From Phallusia mammillata (taxonomy: Eukaryota; Chordata; Ascidiacea; Phlebobranchia; Ascidiidae), in the NCBI GenBank assembly GCA_003260075.1, contig QLIY01000097.1, positions 124,001 to 188,000 on the forward strand: 64,000 nt of DNA, in the 5' to 3' direction. Positions 36,001-46,180 of the stretch are shown one piece after another. The translations under genes and the position numbers were made by a program. The notes below the pieces were generated by a model. The model was not told the DNA's origin. It worked only from the letters and a program-made list of their open reading frames with translations, and did not search any database. The stretch's first letter is position 1, and each line of letters starts with the position of its first letter.

Positions 36001-36721
36001 TTAACACATTGACCATAGTCTGAATTTGCAAACATTGACACAAATACCTTACAATACCTTACAACTGCTTAATCACAACAAAACGTTTGCCCTATAAGCT
36101 TAGACCATACAAGGACGTAACTATATTCCGGATATGGCATGAGAATGAAACGCAAGCAGGTAATTTATCATGTCAATGAAAGCTGAATCCTGAGCATAGA
36201 ATGAGGAAGTCGCTGGGTAAAACTCCGACTGAACAATTTATCTCGTTGTACTGTGTGGGTGTTTGGACTTGGGTGTATATACATGATGCTGTAATAAAGA
36301 AAGTCATGTCCTGTGCCGAATGTTTAAACATTAAAACAGGTCTTTAATGTAAATAAAATCCGTTCCAATCGAGTCCATCTTTTCACGCACTTTTAATCAG
36401 CAATTGCACGAAAATGCCTTTTTTGACCCAAGTCATGACTGCAGTCTAATTTGTTCAACAAAAAGTTGTGTCAGTGTTGTTCCATTTAGATGTTATGTGT
36501 AACATGCACTACATGACCGTATTTCACCACAAGTGGTATTACATGCAACTAGTATAAGTATTAGACGTGCGATTGCTATACACATTAGTTTCAGCGTTTG
36601 ATTTTTTCATAATATTTCGCATAAACTAATCAATTGATTTTCGTTTCCTAACATATTTTTGCTTGTTATAATATATATTTTACATTTTGTGTTACTACAT
36701 TGCTCGAAACTTCATGTGAAT

Positions 36722-36768
36722 CAGAGCTCTTCAACCGGGGTTTCGCGGAACCCTAGGGTTCCGTACAA

Positions 36769-36769
<1 letters not shown>
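36722..36769 (+). mobile_element. hAT-like terminus cut by gap
   Basis: The segment starts CAGAGCTCTTCAACCGGGGT and continues with a GGAACCCTAGGGTTCC palindrome. This is the shape of many hAT ends (CAG-G-TTCTCAACC followed by a GC-rich fold-back). The rest of the element is hidden in the gap 36770-36859. Confidence 0.5.

Positions 36770-36859
<90 letters not shown>
36770..36859. other. 90-base poly-G run, probable scaffold gap
   Basis: Unbroken G run in the same style as the others. It follows a hAT-like end, a typical place for an assembler to stop. Confidence 0.85.
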
Positions 36860-36861
<2 letters not shown>

Positions 36862-37150
36862 ATTAGTGTCAGCGTTTACATTTTTCAAAAATCTATGCAT
36901 AATTTAATCAATTGATTTTCGTTTCCTATTATATTTTTGCTAGTTATAATATATCTTTTACATTTTGTGTTACTACATTGCTCGAAACTTCCTGTAAATG
37001 ACCGCAAACTAAAAAAACAGTGGCTAAATGTGACGTCATTGGATATGTCGTCATGGCATCTCTGTTGTTTTTGCTACGTAGGGCCATGATCATTATTTGT
37101 ACAGAAGTTATTGCGCACAAAAGACAAACAGAAACTGCGTGCGATAAAAC

Positions 37151-38272
37151 AAACAATCTGATAACAGACTAAGCGCTGAAATAGTAGGTGTTACCGGTAA
37201 ACAAATATTAAACTGATTACGATAGCTACACTGTTGTGGCAGGAGCTAAAGCGAACTTCAGTAGTATTTATTGACTCATCTATAATCTACAATGTATAAG
37301 TGACTGTGCTGCTAATACTTTGGTTTAAGATCTGACATAAACATCCATACAAGTAGATTTAAAATAAAAACATTTTGGCGTACCTGTGTGCCACCGCCTA
37401 AACCAAACGCTCTTACAGTTATGCCCTTTAACTGAATTTTAAGTGCTGATTATAATCAATTATAATAATCAATAATAATTATTATTTATCAAACTAATAC
37501 CTCACCATCGACGCTTCAGGGCTGATCCCAGTAATCAATTTATGTTCATCTTAACTAATACCTCACCAGTTGACACTTATAAAGAAAAAGCCACAATTAC
37601 ATCAGTAGTTTTTTCTTGAAAAAAAAGAACTGCACAAAAGCTGCGTTGTCTTTTGAGATGCTTACAACGTCCCAACGCAGTTCGGTTGATTCAGGCTTGT
37701 TGACTACAACTTCTTTTACCCATCAAAGTACACGTCACTTCAGGGGGGGGGGTAAACAATCTGATAACAGACTAAGCGCTGAAACAGTAGGTGTTACCGA
37801 TAAACAAATATTAAACTGATTAGTATAACTACGCTGTTGTAGCATGAGTTGAAGCGAACTTCAGTAGTATTTATTAATTCATCTATAATTTAATCTACAA
37901 CGTATAAGAGACTGTGCTGCTAATACTTTGGTTTGAGATCTGACATAAACATCCATACGTAGTATTTAAGTAAAAAAATAAGTAGATTTAAAGTAAAAAC
38001 GTTTTGGCGTACATGTGTGCCACCGCTAAAATTTTAAGCGCTGATTATAATCAGCTGATTATAAATCAAATAATTATTTATCAAACTAATACCTCACTAG
38101 CTGCCATTCATAAAGAAAAAGCCACAATTGCATCAGTAGTTTTTTCTTGGAAAAAAGAACTGCACAAAAGCTGCGTTGTCTTTTGAGATGCTTGCAACGT
38201 CCCGACGCAGTTCGGTTAAATCATGCTTGTTGACTACAACTTCTTTTACCCATCAAAGTACACGTCACTTCA
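37151..38272. repeat. about 0.5-0.6 kb diverged duplicate around 10-G run
   Basis: Copies at 37151-37742 (592 bp) and 37754-38272 (519 bp) flank the G run 37743-37752. They share start and end but differ by substitutions and by about 70 bp of indels. Most likely two haplotypes. Confidence 0.8.
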
Positions 38273-38278
38273 TCAAGG

Positions 38279-38918
38279 CCCACTCAACATTCCTGGATTA
38301 AACTTCTACGAATAACATCTGAACTATAGATCAAACACCTATATGCACAGAGTTCATAACTTTCAACAATAATACGTCTACTATTTTTTACACCATATTC
38401 TTGTCAACACTTCCATACTGCTCTGTGCTTTTTAGATCTGTAACGGACAAAAACAAACCATTACGACTAAACTTTTTAACAGAGAACTTGGTGTAGTCCC
38501 TTGCTTACGCAATATGTCAAGACCAAAGACATCACAGTGACAGACTTGTCAGGTATTTGTTTATTCAGCAATGCCATAATTGCACTCCCAATCACTTGGG
38601 GGGGGGGTCCACTCAACATTCCTGGATTAAACTTCTACGAATAACATCTGAACTACAGATCAAACACCTATATGCACAGAGTTCATGACTTTCAACAATA
38701 ATACGTCTACTATTTTTTACACCATATTCTTGTCAACACTTCCATACTGCTCTGTGCTTTTTAGATCTGTAACGGACAAAAACAAACCATTACGACTAAA
38801 CTTTTCAACAGAGAACTTGGTGTAGTCCCTTGCTTACGCAATATGTCAAGGCCAAAGACATCACAGTGACAGGTATTTGTTTATTCAGCAATGCCATAAT
38901 TGCACTCCCAATCACTTG
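38279..38918. repeat. about 315-bp direct duplicate around 10-G run
   Basis: Copies at 38279-38598 (320 bp) and 38609-38918 (310 bp) flank the G run 38598-38607. They differ by a few bases and one 10-base indel. Confidence 0.82.
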
Positions 38919-40143
38919 TGAGTGCCACGCGCTGGCATTTTGGCAGCTTCGTGCAACTACGCAAGCTTCGCACCGTTATGCGAACAGATCAGAGCACCTT
39001 ACCACTTAGGAACGCAGGCTTTTAGGCTTGGCGTTTACGGAATAGACATTGGAAAGACAGTAGTTGGAATTCACTTTTAGGATACGAATTTTAATTCTTG
39101 GTTTTGGTAAAATGCATGCTTTTTGGCAACAGTATCTAATTATTGTTCAAATACTGTATATGATTTAGCTTACCCTTCCAATGCCTTTACAGACTAAGAT
39201 CTAACACCTCCTAAAAACTTGAAACTGTTTTGTATTTTTAGTTCTTGTAGCAATACTACAAACAGATTTAGTTTTTAAGCCACTTTGCTTTTACGATTTC
39301 AGTTATTTTTCGCGTGACAGATGGAAAATAAAATCCTTGTTTCAACAAATACATATTAACTGTAACAGAAATACAAATATACCAACCAAAGAGCATGTAA
39401 AAAAAATCTGAACAAAATACTGTTTCTCACTTAACTAAAACGAGTTTTTCAATCCAGCATCTATTTTTTTAATAATCAGTACAGTCTCAACGTTAATTTA
39501 CCTTACTTAACAGATAATGCTACCTGACGCAATACCATGTTACCGAATACACATACAGATACAGTTGTTAAACACATTCAGTGAGTCACAATAGAGCGCG
39601 TCGCGAGTATGACGTCACAATAGGCATGCGCGTCGCATCCTGAGCGCACAGAATGACTTCGTGTTTTAATGCTGTCGGCTGCAGGGATGCGGCGTATTGG
39701 TGCAGGTTCAAAATGGATGCATGCCTTGATCTGTTTGTGGAAATTTTGCAACTTCAGCAAAACTGTGGATCCTGGTTAAACGGATTTGAGGTGTACGGTT
39801 GAATGGACGTCGGGGCTTGGGTTAATTTGTGGCACGAACACAGTGTTGCCATAACAACTATAGAGTCGTGAGAATGCAGAAGAGCATAAACCTCATCTGC
39901 TGCAGCGGAAAAAAACAGGTTTTCAAACCGTCACATTTCCTGATTACGTTTATCGTTATATAACGGCGTGGCTGTATAATAAATGCTATTTGGATGCAAT
40001 ATTCAAACATACCTTTTTAGTTATGGTGTTACTATTATTTTTATAAATAATGCGCAGAGCAAAACGAAATTTTTTTAACATTACCTTGCAGACAGACAAA
40101 CTTTTAAGTTTTTATTGCCACTTTATTAAAAGTTTTAAATTAC
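38919..40143. other. non-coding, nothing recognised
   Basis: AT-rich, apart from a modest GC patch at about 39590-39740. No supported gene. Confidence 0.4.
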
Positions 40144-40151
40144 GTTTAACC

Positions 40152-41064
40152 CAGTGGTTCTTAACCTTTTTATAACGGCCGAAGCCTTACGATATTCTTC
40201 AACCTTTGGTCGAACCCCAAAGCTACATCCTAGGTTTCAAACCCATTTTCTTTGGTGGATCATAATTAGTTTTTGTTCAAACGTAGTGGCAACAGTTACT
40301 GTTTGTCATTTTGTTATATTCTGACATAATAGTACAAACAACTTGTTTCATGATTGCTTTAATTCCGGCAATTTTTAGTTTTTACCAAAATGAAGCATTA
40401 TATTTTTAGCATCTGTACACAAGCATGAAAAAGATGAAGAAATACGTTTTTGCTGCCAACAAAATTTCGTTGTGTTTGTGCTTACGAACAACGCGAACAA
40501 TGCGTCAAAAAAAGAAAATAAAACCTTAGTGCAGGTGTGCACAACCATTTTGCTAGGACGGCCACATCGAAGATTCTTATTTCACCAACGGCCGCCGTTT
40601 ACGTGCTTATTTATGTTTTAAAATACTTGGTTTTATTATATCATGTATTTACCATCTAATAGCGCCCCAAAAGCCCAGATTAATTTCTAGCTCGGTGCAC
40701 AGATTGAGCTGCACAGCGAGATCAGTCTTAAGTGTTTATGATGTCATGATGTATATAGTGATGCTTGTGTTACCTGTTTTGTTCGCATTGTTGGCACACA
40801 ATAGACGTACAAAAAGTCATGACACATATGGTTATTAGGCTGGTAATACTCTTTTTCGTACCCCAAAACTGTTTAGAGCAGTTTGAAACACCCCTGCCTA
40901 AGTTTAACCTTCCAGTGTTTTGATATTTGGCAAATACAAATTTCCGTTTTTAGCGACTATAGACCCTAAAGTTATTTGTACGAGTAAAACGAGTATTTGT
41001 ACTTCAAAAAGACCTTCGTCGAACCCCTGATTCGGCGTTGCCGAACCCCGGTTAAGAACCACTG
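40152..41064. mobile_element. hAT-superfamily non-autonomous transposon
   Basis: The left end CAGTGGTTCTTAACC (40152-40166) is the exact reverse complement of the right end (41050-41064). An 8-bp direct repeat, GTTTAACC, flanks the element at 40144-40151 and 41065-41072. Terminal inverted repeats beginning CAG-GG and an 8-bp target duplication are diagnostic of hAT elements. The 913-bp body has no transposase frame, so it would need a transposase in trans. About 365 bp of it is a second nested hAT-like insertion. Confidence 0.9.
40532..40896. mobile_element. older hAT-like element nested in the outer hAT
   Basis: The left end begins CAGGTGTGCACAACCATTTT. The right end, read from the minus strand, begins CAGGGGTGTTTCAAACTGCT. 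The flanking octamers CCTTAGTG (40524-40531) and CCTAAGTT (40897-40904) match at 6 of 8 positions, consistent with a decayed target duplication. No coding capacity. Confidence 0.55.
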
Positions 41065-41072
41065 GTTTAACC

Positions 41073-42161
41073 TTATCATAAACAATTTGTTAGAAAAAAT
41101 TATGCACGGGACTTGTCAAGTGCAGTCTTGTCCGGTCAAATATTAAGAATACCTTAACAATACTAACATGCGGATCTTCTCTAATTACCCTAAAAAATTA
41201 TCCACGTACAAAACCTGGCCGAGTTTGGCAGATGCTGAACCTTATTAGGTAATGCAGAGAGGAGAGATTCTAAAGATTGCATAATAACGCAGCTAGCCAT
41301 GAACTTTTCTGTGTGCAACGAAGTGCAAATAGCAGCTAATTTCTGACCCGAAAACGCACTGTCACGCCAGTTCTGACGTCTTGGGAAGTGGTTTGCTTCT
41401 TTAACAGTTGTTTCTGAGTGAAATGAGTTAATCCTAGGCAAGTTTCAACGAAATGTTAGCCTCATCAAGGGTATTGGCTTCCCCCTTTGTAGCAGTCAGC
41501 AACAAAACTGATTGATTATTCGACCTTTACAATTTCCTTTGAAAGAAACAAGCAAACTCTTGTAAAAGCAATTAGGTTTTCATTGAAAAACTACGTTGCA
41601 TTACATAGGGCTTGGCCTTACTTAACTAAGACGATAAGAGCAAATCTCAGTCACAATTATCGTCTTATGTGTTTTTAGGATCAGAAACAACAAAGCAAAC
41701 CATGCCGAACGGGATAAACAAAAACAAAAATCAAAACAAAAACATTACTTTGATGGTTTTACCCACCATTACACAAACTTGTCTTTCATCTTTGTTGTAA
41801 ACAACTTGCGCCTTTCCCACAAACTTTTATTTACGCCCATGTGAATGTATTTGAGTCAAATAAATGCAGAAATACACTTGTTCATGTAAACAAAAGTTTC
41901 TGGCAAACTGGTTTTTGACGTTTAATGTTTATTTGCACGAAGAACAAAATCACCGTTATAGTGTAGAAGCTCTCACCCCTTTATGTTACCGATCAAATCC
42001 TTTTAATTTTTTTGACTTTGCTGGCTCTAAAAACGATGCTAACAAAGGAAGCACAGTCTGTATATGTGTTGGTTGAGACTAATTTTGACGACAAAACAGA
42101 TTAAATTAAGGTTCTGCTGTAAAGATTAGGGTTCTCTAATCTGAATGTGGGGGTCACAGCC
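41073..42161. other. non-coding, nothing firm
   Basis: A minus-strand frame at 41190-41441 follows an acceptor-like CTTGCCTAG and ends in TAG, but its product is not recognisable and the DNA is not clearly coding. Confidence 0.35.
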
Positions 42162-42460
42162 ATTTTGTTGTCGCGAAGATATTGGTTTCCAGGACCTATG
42201 TTTTAGCAAATGTTATAATTGAGAATATGTTGTGACCCAACACCGCGATGATAAGTCCCGTTATCATTTATCTGCTTTTCTTTGTTATATGATGAAGTTG
42301 GTGGTGGGGGGGGGGATTTTGTTGTCGCGAAGATATTGGTTTCCAGGACCTATTTTTTAGCAAATGTTATAATTGAGAATAAGTTGTGACCCAACACCGC
42401 GATGATAAGTCCCGTTATCATTTATTTGCTTTTCTTTGTTATATGATGAAGTTGGTGGTG
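42162..42460. repeat. 145-bp direct duplicate around 10-G run
   Basis: Copies at 42162-42306 and 42316-42460 flank the G run 42306-42315 and differ at about three positions (about 2 percent). Confidence 0.82.
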
Positions 42461-43311
42461 AAAGTGAGTTTATCTAAACAAGACCACCAATTTAACGGTT
42501 GACTGCACACTAAATTGGCTGTTACATTGACGTTTGGATGGAAATATAAGCATTATCACATTCTGATAGTTTTTCTTGTGTTTCGTAAAAAATCATAGTG
42601 TGGGTTTTGGTGAAAAATCCTTAAAGGGAGTAGTTAGGTAATCAATAATAAGAACCACTTTTCTACATTGTTGTCATGTACACCAATAAATACGGATTTT
42701 CACCCTGTAACAGAATTACTTCAATGGCGTGTCTTGCTTATACAAGCACCGTTTTTGATGGATTTTCTAGTGTATTGAACTCATGTTTCATGTTCAGGGT
42801 TTGGGCCCCATGTATGGAACAGTGTCACTTTAGTCTAGACTTGTTTCGAAACAACAAAACGATGGTTTGAAACAACATAGCAAAACTATGTGTGGTAATG
42901 TGACGTATGTTCAAGGGCTCTTTCGTTACGTCAACGAAAATTCGTCATTAATGGCTTGGTACTTCCCTCATGTTGCATAGTTAACTGGGGCTTGAACTTA
43001 AATCAACTTGTCTGTGACGGTTGTTGCAGTATGAGAAATAATCACACAACACGCAACATATGTTTGGTTGGAACTACCAACTTTAAAATGCAATTAGGAT
43101 AAAACAAACACAATTTTGGTTTGTGTTGAACCCTTTGTGTAGTTGCAAATCAGGTTTTCAGTTCAAACTTTTGCAATACTACCCATTTTGGAAGCAAACC
43201 TGACATTTGAAACACTATATTTCCAAGTTATTACCACACATATTTACCACAGTTGATAAATGCATACATTTTCCACATATTCTTGTCACCCTTATGTTCG
43301 GAGGCAAACTT
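42461..43311. other. non-coding, nothing recognised
   Basis: AT-rich. A plus-strand frame at 42676-42870 lacks splice or composition support. Confidence 0.4.
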
Positions 43312-43312
43312 A

Positions 43313-43431
43313 CGGACGGTGGAAAAGCTTGGATAGTATTTTTCCGTTGAGGAGATAATAATAGAAATTGCGCCGGAAGTAAAAGCGTTTACCACAGAAA
43401 CGCGACGTGGTCGCACGTACTTCTCAATCAT
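43313..43431 (-). CDS. candidate first coding exon, unidentified protein
   Basis: In a CpG-rich patch (43370-43580), an ATG at 43431 opens a frame MIEKYVRPRRVSVVNAFTSG and then AISIIISSTEKYYPSFSTV, ending at a strong donor GTCC|GTAAGT. The open frame itself continues to 43231 through the intron. The stretch NAFTSGAISIIIS is hydrophobic and could be a membrane segment. A vague likeness to SLC26 sequence (SGFTSGAAI) is not enough for assignment. No downstream exon was identified toward lower coordinates. Confidence 0.25.
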
Positions 43432-43581
43432 GCCGAACAGGATAAAAGCGCCCCAATGTCACCCATGGGATCGTGGGTGAAAAGCCCCAAAATCGCAACA
43501 GCCCCAAAACTGCTAAATCATGCTGCAAACGTGATTGCCGCACCCCGCGCAATGGCCCTCGAGTATTTCTAAGCGGGGGCA

Positions 43582-45889
43582 AAGGAAGGGGCGGGTGGAT
43601 GGAATTTTACTAAGGATGACACAAAATTGCATCACTTGAGGAAAATTTGTGCGCAATAAGTTATTTGTATAACATGCGACAACACACTGAACTAACACCA
43701 AAATATGTCGTATGTGTCAAAATTTTACAGCAATTAATTTGGTACGGTAACATCAAGTTCTTATACCAGTAGCATTCTAATGAATTGCAACAAATCGTTT
43801 TCACGTGTACATTGCATCATAATGGTAATGGTAAAGACAAGCCAGACAGCAATAATTGTTTTTACCGTAACAACGGTCCTCTATGAGTCGCAATGCAATG
43901 GTGTCACAAGTATCAGGTTTTTCAGGGTTCTTTAACGATGGCGATTTTGTCAATCAATGGGGCGAAGGTGGCATGTTTTCGAGTTGCGGGGCGATTTTAC
44001 TTTTACAGGCGACCAATAGGTAACAAAATTGAATTGTGGGTTACGCCATATGATTTAAGCCGTCTAACTTGCAACCAACCGTGTATTAGTCTTACTAACA
44101 AACATCAGCAGACACATGGGTTACATTAGCTCAAATATACTGATATTTCAATTAACTGTCAAACTGTAATAACGTTGAGGTCTATTGTATACCTGAAGAG
44201 GAGGGTGGGAAATTAATAGGGACGCTTGAATTTATTGGTTTGTACCTTCTAATTTGTAACGTAGAAGCCCGTTTTACTAAGAAGTTTGTGTAACCAACAA
44301 ACTTTTCTCAAACTTTGTTTGTTTTGTTTTCACACCAAACATTTTTTTTCGAAAAAAAGATGCTTTTTAGAAACGCAGGAATGCTTTCAAAACACTTGCT
44401 ACAACCGATGTCTGAGATAAAATAATGTAAGAAAACAAATTGAAACAAAGGAAGTTTTCTTGTGCGCTTTAACGGATAAAATATCTTATAGTGAACATCC
44501 GCTACAGGTCGCTCTTGCAGTGCTACTCTGATATTATTGCCTGTCGTGGGTTTGATGCCCATCTGTGCTACAAAACGTTAAATGATACGTTATCGAACCT
44601 TTAACAATACTTCGGATTCTGAAAATTTAAGGAAAAGCGACAAAAAAATTCCAAGGCAAAAAAGTGATTTTCAAGGCAAGAAAAAAAAACGATATAGGGG
44701 GGTTGTAATTATTCGTACTCTAATTCAGGGTTGTTAATTTGGCCAGTTCTTTTCGGGTAAGGTTAGAGTTCGTTCGACTCCGGTAACAACTCCGCTTATA
44801 TTTTGGGTATTTTGCTGTTTGGAATACCGAAAAAAGAGGTTGTTTGCCTAAAGTCAGTAGTTTTTGGAATTGAAATAAACTACCACTAAACAACACGAAT
44901 TTTATTACTACAACTTCCAAAATTTTGCTGAGTTTTTTAAACCAATAAAACAGGGGGGAGCACGGCTCTAACGGCAGGTGTGCACGTAGATAAAAAACAA
45001 CGAAATTGAAAACGAGTAGATCTTAAATTAGTACAAGAGCGTCAATTTTGCTAAGCTTGCATTCGTGTCATAGCTTGTTTAGTGTTGTACTTAATTCAAA
45101 ATGGCCAAGGAGTTATCAAAATGCCGATTTATTACACAATGATTTAAAGCTAGTCTGTTTTTCGATATCTTTTAGGTTTATAAACTTGCTTATTTCTTCT
45201 AAAGCCACCAGAATCACCAAATGTTGCATCATGCATCCCTTCCTAGACACAACAAACCTGCAACAATCGACTCAATGCACGGAAGCATAAGAACCTCCGC
45301 TTATTTGCATCGCAAACTTTCACCGGCTGGAAAATATCATCCCTTTCGAGCATGTGTGTTTCTGTTTCTGGAGATAGACAAAGAAAATTAATCGCACTAA
45401 TGTGAAACAAAATAAAAAAGTTAAAATTAAAGTAACTAACTAATGTTAAAATTCGGAATGATCTGTTTGAATTGTGTTGGTGTGTTTGTGGTTTCTGTCT
45501 TATTAACTTAAAGTACAAAAAAAAACATATGCAACTTTAGCTTGGCTATATCAAGTTTGAAAAAAGGAATGCAATTTTAGTGTGAATATTTAATCACAAA
45601 ATCTGAAACAGGTAAAATCCAAAAAGAGGATCAAAAGAAGGTGAAAATTAGAAAACAAAACAAAAGATGTTTGTTACTGTAATCGCATGTGACGCTGAAA
45701 CTGCTGAAAATACAATAAGATACAGAATGCTAGGTTAAGATTTGTTTCGCTTGGATTTCAAATTTATCATTTTTTTATCCGATTAGAAAGTTTACTAGCA
45801 GTATGCAGTATATACACTTCACACTTCATAGCTTATTTTTCACAACAAACCCACGTGAAATAAAATAATAATATATCCTAGACACACCG
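43582..45889. other. non-coding, nothing recognised
   Basis: AT-rich stretch. A tRNA-like T-arm near 44546 does not extend to a full tRNA. Confidence 0.4.
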
Positions 45890-46180
45890 CCGATCGGTCG
45901 GCCTTATGTCAATCAACACATTGGCACGGCGACAACCTGTTGAACTGTCAGGAGGTTCGGAATATCCCCCAAGCTGCAGAACAGATGTCTGTGGGCATTG
46001 AATGCTCGGAGCGGAGTGCGTGTGCGATTGATTAATGCGCACGTGCCGACGCGTTGTAATGCGCAACGCAGCGCGTGTGTGCGATAGGATGTGCACGCGC
46101 ATGCATTTACCACGTTGGCTAAATTGTTTTGCAGTTAGCGAAGCTACTGGTGTTAAGTTGACTGGAGCTGCGGGCTTTTT
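45890..46180. promoter_or_regulatory. CpG-rich patch
   Basis: Many CG and GCGC steps in an otherwise AT-rich area, with a GCACGTGC E-box core at about 46039-46046. A long minus-strand frame (45878-46279) covers it, but other frames are open as well, so base composition may explain the lack of stops. It could be a promoter or first exon. No gene can be assigned. Confidence 0.2.

Larger units (their letters stand above)
36582..36999. repeat. 140-bp diverged duplicate around 90-base gap
   Basis: Copies at 36582-36721 and 36860-36999 differ by roughly 10 percent. The left copy stops exactly where a hAT-like terminus begins (36722), while the right copy continues into unrelated DNA. This is what an occupied and an empty allele placed in series would look like. 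Confidence 0.7.

Noticed and set aside
35508-36041. 177-codon minus-strand frame with an internal repeat
   Set aside because: The internal repeat is the duplicated contig end on both sides of a G run; it is not a repeat protein.
44510-44570. tRNA-like GGTTTGATGCC box
   Set aside because: An isolated motif without a foldable cloverleaf.
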